The translations under genes were made by a program, and so were the position numbers. From Shinisaurus crocodilurus (Eukaryota > Chordata > Lepidosauria > Squamata > Shinisauridae), in assembly GCA_021292165.1 (NCBI GenBank), contig CM037878.1, positions 4,650,001 to 4,714,000 on the forward strand: DNA of 64,000 nt. Direction: 5' to 3'. The notes under the pieces were generated by a model. It was not told the DNA's origin. It did not search any database and was given only the letters and a program-made list of their open reading frames with translations. Positions 45,564 to 55,099 of this stretch are shown piece after piece. Positions within the stretch are counted from its first letter, which is position 1, and every line of letters starts with the position of its first letter.

Positions 45564-46512
45564 CCTGGATTCCTGCATTGAGCAGGGGGTTGGACTCGAT
45601 GGCCTTGTAGGCCCCTTCCAACTCTACTTTTCTATGATTCTATGAAACTGAAGCTGTATCCTGGCAAGACTGAAGCCTGGTGGGTGAGTGGTTCCCGAGT
45701 CCAGGAGATAGGCTCATTGCATGTTCTGGATGGGGTTGCACCCACTTTGAAAGATCAGGTTCATAGTCTGAGGGTACTCATAGATCCATCATTGTCGCTT
45801 GACTCCCTAGTGACTGTGGTGGCTTGGAGTACCTCTTACCTACTTTGACTGGTTTTCCACCACAGCCTCTCCTGGACAGGGATCGCTTGGCCACAGTGCT
45901 ACAGGCGCTAGTAGCCTCAAGACTGGATTACTGCAATGTGCTTTATGTGGGGCTGTCCTTAAGGCTGCTCCAGAAACGGGAGCTAGTGCAGAATACAGCA
46001 GCTCGGCTGTTGTCAGGAGCTGCCCCTTTTCAGCATGCAACCCCTTTGCTGAAGGAACTGCACTGGCTGCTTGTTGTTGGCCAACCAGCCAGGTTTAAGG
46101 TGCTGGTACTTGTGTACCAACTTGGGACCAGGATACTTGAGAGAGCACCTTCTCCCTTACCAACCTGCCCGGTCACTGAGGTCATTGGAGGACATTCTCC
46201 TGATGGTTCCACATGGACCTACAGCCCGATTGGAGTCCACCAGGAGAAGGGCCTTCAGTGTGGTGGCTCCATTTCTCTGGAGCTCCCTGTCTCTGTAGGT
46301 CAGGCAGGCTCCAACATTGTGCTGCTTTTGGTGCCTGTTGAAGTCCTCCTTGTTCCGGGAAGCCAACCACCAGTGTAATGTTACTTTGTTTCCAATGTAT
46401 TGTTTTTGTTTGTTTGATCGATCTGTTTTTTATCTTTTTATTGTTCAGCGCTCCGGAATCTACTTTCATGTAGAGCGGTATACAAATACTGTAAACAACA
46501 ACAACAACAACA

Positions 46513-47978
46513 ATAATACACCACTGCTTGATGGGCAGGGCCAGTCCAGAGCCCACGAACATTCCACTGCCCAAGGAGAGGTCTGGTGTCTGGAACCACA
46601 TGGCGCAGAAAGACAAGGGAAGTGCCGGTCTCCTGGTTCTACTGCAGGTGGCTTTTTCAAACTGCCACTTATTGCTAAAAGGAAAGTCCCCCTTGAATGT
46701 TTTCATCTCCATTCCCTTTTACAGTAACACCCCAGCACAGAGACAGCACAGCTTCCAAAAATGCCAGTTCCCATGCCCCCACCACAATGAAAACTTGCTC
46801 CCGCCGATTCCTTACACAGCCCTAAGCTGTTGATTTTACCACCCCTGGCTTAAAAGGTGTGGTAACACTTGGCCTCAGATCCACATCGACTGGGTCTCAT
46901 CCTGGCAATGGGGATGCCCTGCCATCACCCTCTTGATGCCGCGGTAGAACCACCGTGCTGCCTGTCACTGTTGCGAGTCACCTGTCTGCCAGATTTCCCC
47001 GGCCGAGAGCCGCCTTCGGTGATTGCCTGCATTCAAAACGCCAGAGCCTAATTCCCCGTCACCTTGTCATGCCTGTCCTTGAATGTCGCAGGCTGGAGGA
47101 GGAACTCTGGAGCGTGGAGACTGGACAGCTTACGGACAGGTGGTTTGCCTCCCATCTTGGGGATTGTGTGGGAAGTCAGGATCCCTGGTGTGAAATGGCT
47201 GGGGATAGAAACGCTCATGGCATGGATTTTCCTCGCCTTGAGTAGCGTGTGCATGTGTCCAGACCCAGCTTCAAATGAATCCACCCACTGAGAGAGGATA
47301 ATTATGTGGAGGATTATAAAGCGATTGTGTCATGTAGAGTAATGACAGGTGAGGCCTGTTCATTTGTTTATAAATGCATAGATTGCCTGCGAGAAGGCTC
47401 CCCGCTGGTTCAGTTTAACACTTGCTACCCCGCCCTTCAGTTTTACAACTCCCAGCGCAGCTTACAATCCACAATTAAAGAATATATATATACAAACAAT
47501 TTAAAATGTGACCTTACAAAAGCAGCAAGGCCGGATAAGACAGCAGCAGGAGCAGCAGCATTTCAGACGAATCCAACACACCTTACAAAAGGTCTGGGTG
47601 AACGAAAAGGTCTTCCCCTGACACCAGAAATAAGGAAGGCATGGCACTCCAGGCAAACTTCCAGGTGAAAGCATTCCACAGCCGTGGTGCTTCCACTTAG
47701 CAGACCCTCTCTCCAGTCTCCAGTTCCTAACCTCAGAAGGCGGGGACGCCTGGAGAAAGCCTCACAGGACGATGTTATCGCAAGTTGGGGAGTCCCCAGT
47801 TCCAAGGTCATCTCAACCATGAACTCCCTGGATGGTCTTAGGTCTGCCACTGCCTCAACCCGTCTACTTGCAAATATGGAATCTCCATACTAATGTTTAA
47901 TGGAATAGAATAGAATTAATCTCATCTCAAATAAGAAAAGATCATCTCATGGAAGAGAAGGCCATTGGTGGCTACTAG
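46513..47978. other. Unassigned stretch with a LINE-tail-like patch
   Basis: Around 47400-47520 a CCGCCCTTCAGTTTTACAAC, CAGCTTACAATCC and AT-rich run resembles a reversed LINE/SINE tail. The rest shows no gene. Confidence 0.35.
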
Positions 47979-48497
47979 TCCTACTACTAGCATTGAAAAA
48001 ATGATCCTTCAACGCCAACTTCAGTGGACCGGTCATGTTGTTCGAATGCCTGACTGCCGTCTCCCAAAGCAGTTACTTTACTCCCAACTCAAGGATGGAA
48101 AGCGGAATATCGGTGGCCAATATAAAAGGTTTAAAGATGTTCATAAGGCTAATCTAAAAAAATGCAATATAAACATCGAAAACTGGGAAGCTCTGGCCCA
48201 TGAACGATCTAAATGGAGGTTGGCCTTTCACAAAGGTTCCATGGACTTTGAAGAAGCCCGAGTGCAAGGTGAAAGGGAGAAACGTGCTAAGCGAAAAGCA
48301 CGTCAAATGAATCCTTTACAGGACCATCTTCTATCTGGTAACCTGTGTCCTCACTGTGGGAAGCTGTGTGGATCTAGAATTGGCCTCCACAGTCACTTAC
48401 AGACCCATCGCTAGAGTCTTCACAATCTTCTTTAGAATTTTCTCCTTTTATCCTGGAAGACAATCTTACTCGGTCACGAGTGATCGCCTGATGATGA
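47979..48497 (+). mobile_element. RTE-like LINE, 5'-truncated 3' end
   Basis: It encodes the C-terminal ~140 residues in frame (TSIEKMILQRQLQWTGHVVR to the CPHC zinc finger) and the 3' UTR, ending in GATGATGATG directly joined to an L3-like fragment. Confidence 0.88.
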
Positions 48498-48690
48498 TGC
48501 TTCCTCCAATATCAGAGGCAGTATGCCTGTGTACACCAGTTGCTGGGGCACATGGGTGGGTGGGTGCTGTTGCACTCCTGTCCTGCTGGTGGGATCCCGT
48601 GGGCAGCTGGTTGGCCACTGTGTGAACAGAACGCTGGATGAGATGGACCCTTGTTCTGATCCAGCAGGGCACTTCTTATGTTCTTAAAAG
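48498..48690 (+). mobile_element. L3-like LINE 3' UTR
   Basis: It starts CTTCCTCCAATATCAGAGGC and ends TCTGATCCAGCAGGGCAC, TTCTTATGTTCTTA. Confidence 0.75.
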
Positions 48691-49984
48691 AGGATGTGTG
48701 TTTGTTCATCTGTCTGTCCAACAGTGCCATAGCGCCAAGACCGTGAGACCTAGACACCTGAAACTTGGCATGCATACTACACAGGGAACCTAGGGGTATG
48801 CACCTCAGAGTTACTTTGTTTTTAAAACACATTTATTAATTTTGATTAATTTTAATGTGTCTATGTGGTTGAAACCCACAGTGACATCTTCAGCCAGCCG
48901 GGGCAGGCTTACCTAACCAGCACATGGGCTTTGCAGTCAATACAGTTTGAAGCCAGGGAAGATTCGTATGCCGAGAGACAGAGTTATCGGCCTGCCCGCT
49001 CCCCCCTGCTGTGGGGCAGCCCGTCCATCAGGGGAATAGAATGGACAGACCCCTCCGTCATGAGGCTATAGGGGTGCACCATGGCAGAGACCATGCCCAG
49101 GGGTGCCAGAGGGCACGGCTATGCTCAGACAAGGGCGGGCACAATGGATCCAACTCTGACAACCCTGTAAGTTGGCGTGAAGGCTTCCCTGCATCAAACT
49201 AAGGGCTAATCCAACCTGTGTGGAGCCAGATCCATTTGCTAGTAACATGATATAATAACACCTAAGGCAAGTAGGTATTGTATAATAGACTAGGTTAACA
49301 ATGGGTGAGAATTTCATTTCTGATCAGAATTTACAAAATTTTGGTAATTTCTTCATATTTGGCACAGAAAGAACTTGAGATTTTAAAAATTTGAATGCAG
49401 GAGAATGCAAAACCGACATATCCATCCAACCCTCGATGAGATGCATAACTTAATATTCTTAAACCAAAGGCTGTCCAGGTCCAATTTTTGCCTTGAAAGT
49501 AGTGATTTAAAGAGGATGCTTTAAAGATAGGGCCTTCGTCTTACCTGCTTGTAACTAATGCTGTTTTTTGTTCCAAAATCCCTATTCCTGTAATACCTTT
49601 ATGAGGTCAAAGTATCCCAAAAATATGCAAGCTTTCCAGATCTCTGGATCTCTTAATCCACTGGTGAAAGGGGCCAATGTGTTTCACCCAGAATGGAAAT
49701 GCATCTGAGTAACTGCGGCATTCTATATTTCCCAAATGGGGGATCCAACATTTTTCTTTCTGATTCCCAGAAATCCTAGGGGCAGTTCCAGGTCCAGCTC
49801 TGTAACCATCACATGATGCGCAGAGCCTAATTTGCATGTCTGCAGGCCCCTCCTCCCATGCATCATCCTGGAACTCTAAACATGCAGACACGTTGACTTC
49901 ACCATTGTCAGCTTTTTCTTTTCTTTTCTCCCATACCTAGCTGAGCGCCTGCCCAAATTGACCCCTGAAATCTTCTGAAAAGGA
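48691..49984. other. Unassigned stretch
   Basis: No gene was seen. At 48690-48810 a phrase (CCATAGCGCCAAGACCGTGA, GACACCTGAAACTTGGCATG) resembles an interspersed repeat I cannot name. Confidence 0.35.
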
Positions 49985-50470
49985 CTATTGTCAGGTAATG
50001 GCATGTAAGCAGGGCCTTCTTGGTAGTGGTGCCCACCCTCTGGAACACTCTCCCAAGTGTGGTTCGAGAGGTGGAAACTGTGGTGAATTTCAAAGGCTGC
50101 TTGAGGACACTTTTGTTCATTTAGGCTTTCCCTGACTTGTACTCCATCTTCACACGGCTCTGTTTTACTGCTGTTGTCATATTTGGGGGCAGGTCTTTTT
50201 TTCTGGCGGAACTCACCGGAACTGAGTTCCAGCACCTTTTCTTCTATTAATTGCATTACAATTTAATCACCATCTACTCCCGAGGAAATGTAATCCAAGA
50301 GTTCCGGTACCCTTTTCTCCAGAAAAAAAAGCACTGTTTGGGGGTATTTATTATTTTACACTGTTTTCATATTGGTTTTTATATTGTATTGTATACACTT
50401 TTATGTAAACCACTTGATCCTGTGAAGTCAAGTCGTACAGAAGGAGCTTACATAAATAAATACATAAATA
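49985..50470 (+). mobile_element. L2 LINE 3' end, split by a hAT MITE
   Basis: The left part (49985-50189) encodes an L2-type C terminus (AFLVVVPTLWNTLPSVVREV). The right part (50345-50470) has GTAAACCACTTGATCCTGTG and a CATAAATAAATACATAAATA tail. Family C MITE copy 2 lies between them. Confidence 0.7.
50190..50336. mobile_element. hAT-type MITE, family C (copy 2) with perfect TSD
   Basis: Flanked by a perfect TTTGGGGG duplication (50182-50189 and 50337-50344). It is in reverse orientation to copy 1 at 35719 and very similar throughout. Confidence 0.92.
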
Positions 50471-50953
50471 AAATCCCCCACAGACACGCCGCTAGTGCGA
50501 CAAAAGACAAGTGAAGGCCGTTAGAATGAGGGCAGTGCTTTTGACTGAGCAAGTACTAGTCTTTGATTTGAGGATCCTGAAGCGATGGTGTTTCGCCAGG
50601 CTTTCCACATGGTCTCCTCTACCAGCTCTCCCATGACACAGCATCATCCCAGGAGCCAGAGCTCAGGTTCTAGCTTCAGGTCCATGCCTAGCTTTTATTT
50701 TATTTTTTAAATTTTTATTTAGTTATTATAAACTAAATACAACATGGTAAAATAAAAACATACAACTACAGTAAATCATAAGGTGCACCCCCCCCACCCA
50801 CCTAGGGACCAACTAATGTACTTCCATCCCCTTAATCAATTGAATTCCACATTCCAAAAATATAACATCATCATTGTTGACGGTTTCTGCTTCTGGGACA
50901 CATTTGCCCCCAAGTCTTGCACATTACACTGCCTCTTGCATTATACTTACCTA
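50471..50953. other. Unassigned stretch
   Basis: AT-rich near 50690-50770. No gene was seen. Confidence 0.35.
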
Positions 50954-51036
50954 GCTTCCAGATTGGGAGAGCCCACCACCTCCCTAGGTACAGTCATGCC
51001 TTGGATTGAGAGCATAATTCGTTCCGGAAACGTGCT
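50954..51036. mobile_element. Tiny CR1 3' scrap joined to a Tigger/mariner-like scrap
   Basis: GGGAGAGCCCACCACCTCCC (CR1, minus) runs into CAGTCATGCCTTGGATTGAG and AGCATAATTCGTTCCGG, which resembles the transposon pieces at 41104. Confidence 0.5.
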
Positions 51037-51041
51037 TAGAA

Positions 51042-52183
51042 TAATAGAATAATAGAAAAGTAGAGTTGGAAGGGGCCTACAAGGCCATCGAGTCCAACCC
51101 CCTGCTCAATGCAGGAATCCAGGTCAAAGCATCCCCGACAGATGGCTGTCCAGCCACACCTTGAATGCCTCCAGAGTAGGAGAGCCCACCACCTCCCTTG
51201 ATAGTTGGTTCCATTGTCTTATTGCTCTGACAGTCAGGAAATTTTTCCTGATGTTTAGGTGGAATCTGGGTTCCTGTAACTTGAGCCCATTATTCCGTGT
51301 CCTGCAAACTGGGATGATCGAGAAGAGATCCTGGCCCTCCTCTGTGTGACAACCCTTCAAGTACTGGAAGAGTGCGATCAAATCTCCCCTCAGTCTCCTC
51401 TTCTGAAGGCTAAACATGCCCAGTTCTTTCAGTCTCTCCTCATAGGGCCTTGTTTCCAGTCCCTTTATCATCCTTGTTGCCCGCCTTTGAACCCTCTCCA
51501 GTTTGTCTACGTCCTTCTTAAAGTGTGGTGCCCAGAACTGGACGCAGTACTCAAGAGGAGGCCTATCCAGTGCCGAGTAAAGGGGAATTATCACTTCCCG
51601 CGATTTGGAAGCTATACTTCTATTAATGCAGCCCAAAATAGCATTTGCCTTCTTTGCAGCCACATCGCATTGCTGGCTCATATTCAGTTTGTGATCTACC
51701 ACAATTCCAAGATCCTTCTCATTTGTAGTATTGTTGAGCCAAGTGTCCCCCATTTTGTAACTCTGCATTTGGTTTCCTTTCCCTAGGTGCAGCACTTGGC
51801 ATTTATCCCTATTAAATTTCATTCTGTTGTTTTCAACCTAGCGCTCCAGCCTATCGAGGTCGCTTTGAATTTTGTTTCTGTCTTCCAGAGTATTAGCTGT
51901 TCCACCCAACTTTGTGCCATCTGCAAATTTGATAAGCATTCCCTGCACCTCCTCATCCAAGTCATTAATAAAAATGTTGAAGAGCACCGGGCCCAGGACC
52001 GAGCCCTGCGGTACCCCGCTCGTTACCTCTCCCCAGTTTGAGAAGGAACCATTGATAAGCACTCTTTGAGTCCGATTCTGTAGCCAATTGTGGATCCACC
52101 TGATAGTTGTTCCATCTAGCCCACTTTTAGCTAGCTTGCTAATCAGGATATCATGAGGCACTTTGTCGAAAGCTTTGCTGAAG
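51042..52183 (-). mobile_element. CR1 LINE 3' half (copy 4)
   Basis: The minus strand starts in the RT (KAFDKVPHDILISK) and runs to the 3' end with ATTATTCTATTATTCTA repeats. The RT and C terminus (51124-52161) are in two frames, broken near 51830. The active-site region reads KFADGT where other copies have KFADDT, a loss of the second catalytic Asp. It is 5'-truncated. Confidence 0.9.
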
Positions 52184-52735
52184 CTTTGCTAATCTAACGT
52201 GATGTCCTTTTGCTGGTTTTGCACATCGAGATAAAGAACCACAGAATCCAGATTTTCTCGGCAGAGATAATTGGGGTTACCCTGGCACCTGTTCTGTTTG
52301 GCAGGAGTGGGCAGAGAGAAGTCCTTCTCCCTCTCATGACCAGGACGGAATCCAAGGCCATCCATGGGAAATGATGGGTGGGAGATTCAGAACAGTTGAA
52401 GGAATGAACGCCTTCACACAATGCCTACTTGCGTATGAGCAGGCAGATCTATCGGCCGTGATAACGAGATATATTTATCGATTCATTTATTTCACTTACG
52501 TCCAGTGGCACTTGCTGGCTGGGGTGTGTGTGTAATGGGAGCAATTGGTCAATACAACTGGAAGTCACATACCCTCCAACATTTCACGGATGAAAATAGG
52601 GACACAGGTGTGAATTTGTAAGAGGTATGGGGTTAAGCACCATGAAGGTGTGATCGAGAGGGCGTGGCCAGGCAACATGAGGGCATGGCCAAGGGTATGG
52701 CCAGGCAAGCAAAGGGCATGGTCAAGTACAAAAGT
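52184..52735. other. Unassigned stretch
   Basis: No gene was seen. A loose GGGCATGGCCA/GGGTATGGCCAGGCAA repetition lies at 52660-52730. Confidence 0.4.
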
Positions 52736-52743
52736 TATTAGAG

Positions 52744-52878
52744 CAGTGTTCTCCAACCTTGGGTCCCCAGATGTTTTTGGCCTACAACTCCCAGCATGCC
52801 CCAGCCAGCATAGCTGGCTGGGGCATGCTGGGAGTTGTAGGCCAAAAACATCTGGGGACCCAAGGTTGGAGAACACTG
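52744..52878. mobile_element. Palindromic hAT-type MITE, family A (copy I) with perfect TSD
   Basis: The 135-base consensus-like copy is flanked by perfect TATTAGAG (52736-52743 and 52879-52886). Confidence 0.93.
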
Positions 52879-52943
52879 TATTAGAGGGAACACACAAAAT
52901 CTTATATATTATAATTATTACATTATTATATTATATATTATTT

Positions 52944-53102
52944 CAAATTGGCCTCCACAGTCACTTACGGACCCATCCCTAGAGTCTACACAATTTTTCT
53001 TTAGAATTTCCTCCTTTTAAAATTTCCTTTTTGTAAATTTTTATCCTGGAAGACAGTCTTACTCGGTCACGAGTGATCGCCTGATGATGATGATGATGAT
53101 TT
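52944..53102 (+). mobile_element. RTE-like LINE, shortest 3' end fragment
   Basis: It starts in the zinc-finger codons (TTGGCCTCCACAGTCACTTA) and ends in GATGATGATG. A ~25-base AT-rich duplication lies inside the 3' UTR. Confidence 0.82.
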
Positions 53103-53542
53103 CATAATATTTTATAAGTGGCTTCTGTAATTCCCCCCCCCCCTTACTTAAACACTTAGTTGTTGATATCTGGTGTTTTTCATGGGTGTGTGTGTGTCAG
53201 TGCTTGCAGGGCAATCTCTGTTTATTATAAAATTGTCAGGATTGGCACAAATTCAACAGGTGAAGCTTACCCACCCACCCCACGTCCCCAAACATTGAGC
53301 TTCAGAGAGAAGGGGGAGTTTCTTGCATTTCCTTCTGACATTGTAAACTCACCTGTTAGAGGAAAAGAGTCAGCTCTGTTCGGAAATAAAATCTTTGGCA
53401 ACATAAAGACAGAAATCATCTGAGAAATTCCCTCATTCACCTCTCCGTGGGTCCAGGCTTTCACCCAGCTAATCCCTTTCCCACAGCAACGTGCAGCAGA
53501 GGCAGCAGGTAGAGCATGCATGCATGCGTGCGTGCGTGCGTG

Positions 53543-53579
<37 letters not shown>

Positions 53580-54647
53580 ACACAAACCCTCGCCTGGCTC
53601 TCCCAGCTTAGCTGTGTCTGTTCCCTCCCTGCTTACTGCAGCTGCTTTCCCTGTGGCCCCTTTAAGTAGCTTGCAGTTGCAGGAGGCAGGGGAATTCAGG
53701 ACTCTGCATGACAAAGTGAGAAGCTGTGATGGCTTAAGGGTTTTCGTGATGGTCCCGGCATTTTGGGGGCAATTGGAGACTACGCTTTAGAATGATGGAG
53801 GGCGGGCAGTTAGTGTGCGGTGTGTGCAACCTTGGAAGCGGGGCCCCCACATCCTCGCACATTACTCACCCCACCATTGCAACATCCTTTCTTTTCCTTT
53901 CCTTTCTTTGCAGCGAGAGAGTGTGGTTCATCGGGTGCAAAGCTGGTCATGAAACGCCGTCACGATTTACAGGAAAAAGCTCTCGAGGGACAGTCGGTTG
54001 GAAAAGAACAATAAAGAGGGAGGGAGCGAAAGTGAAGATTAAGCAAAGAAACCGCAGAGCCCAAGAGGCAAAGAGTTTCTTGGTGGAGGGGGAGGAAAAC
54101 TCATTTTTTAAAGTCAAGTATCCCTGCTAAAAATGTCACCGCTGGGGGCTGATGTGCCGCTTGTCTGTGCTGATTAGAAAACTTCCTCTTCTTACGACAC
54201 ATACTTGGGAACAAGGCCGGTGGTCAGCTGCTACCTGGGGGAATGCAGGCGGGAGAAGACAAGTGAAGCCAAGCCATTGGGTCACTTTGCATCTGACCTG
54301 CAACACCGATTTGGCATGGGGGGGGGGGTTGCCGGCCCCGGTCATTCTCCATTTGCAGCTGTGGGCTGCCACCACCCGCCTGACCTCTCCTTTCCCTTCC
54401 CTGAGGTCCTCGTGACATTTGACCTCTGCGTTATGCTCATCACGCTAAGCTGAATTGGCTCCCTCCATTGCCTGGAGCTGAGGGAGGATGGCCAGGCACA
54501 AAGGAAGGGACAACAGAAGCGACAAAGTTGGAAGTGGGAAAAGTGTCCTTGGCCATCGCAGGCAGTTGGGTGAACTTCAGTTGGCCAACCTGCCGCAGTC
54601 ATCTTTCTAGTGCCTTCTTTTTTCAGGCGACTTCAGGTCAGATTTGA
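53103..54647. other. Unassigned stretch; one strong-looking splice acceptor
   Basis: A compound GCGT/CACA microsatellite lies at about 53522-53584. At 53911-53913 a CAG follows a ~35-base pyrimidine tract, and an open frame runs from there to 54127. No family motif was seen, so no gene was called. Confidence 0.35.
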
Positions 54648-54995
54648 AAGAAGAATCGCTGTGCTGGATCAGACCAAGAATCCATCTAGCTCAGCATTCT
54701 GTTCACACACAGTGGCCAACCAGGTGCCCACAGGATCCCACAAGCAGGACATGAGTGCAATAGCACCTTCCCACCCATGTTCCCCAGCAACTGGTGTAAA
54801 GAGGCACACTGTCTCTGATAGTGGAGGTGGCATAGAGCCATCAGGACTAGTAGCCATGGATGGCCTTCTCCTCCAGGAATTTGTCCAATCCCCTTTTCAA
54901 GTCATCCAGATTGGTGGCCATCACTACATCTTGTGAAAGTGAATTCCATAGTTTAACTATGCGTGGTGTGAAGAAAGTTGCTCCGTCTCCTCCCA
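54648..54995 (-). mobile_element. L3-like LINE 3' end
   Basis: This is one of the best copies. The minus strand encodes the ORF end (VVMATNLDDLKRGLDKFLEE-like; ends ...AIHGY stop) and then the full 3' UTR to GGATTCTTGGTCTGATCC. Confidence 0.78.
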
Positions 54996-55099
54996 CTGAT
55001 TAACGCATATCATAGAATCATAGAACCATAGAAAAGTAGAGTTGGAAGGGGCCTACAAGGCCATCGAGTCCAACCCCCTGCTCAATGCAGGAATCTAGG

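Larger units (their letters stand above)
41785..45644 (+). mobile_element. CR1 LINE, near full length (copy 1)
   Basis: The 3.86-kb CR1 starts inside ORF1, retains all of ORF2 and the 3' UTR, and ends TTCTATGATTCTATG. AAACT flanks it (41780-41784, 45645-45649). Its ORF2 differs from copy 2 at few residues. It cannot move by itself as read: ORF1 lacks its start, ORF2 has a one-base loss, and a key endonuclease residue is changed. Confidence 0.93.
41645..46512 (+). mobile_element. L2 LINE 3' half, split by a CR1 element
   Basis: The two halves (41645-41784 and 45645-46512) join across the CR1: the left half ends ...MRANKL and the right begins KLKLYPGKTEAWWVSG, adjacent segments of an L2 RT. 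The left part has YVDDTQLYLPV (active site YVDD). The right part has LDYCNVLYVGLSL, QNTAARLLSGAAP, TPLLKELHWL and RAFSVVAPFLW, spread over several frames. It ends AGAGCGGTATACAAATACTG and an ACA-repeat tail. AAACT is present on both sides of the CR1. Confidence 0.85.
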
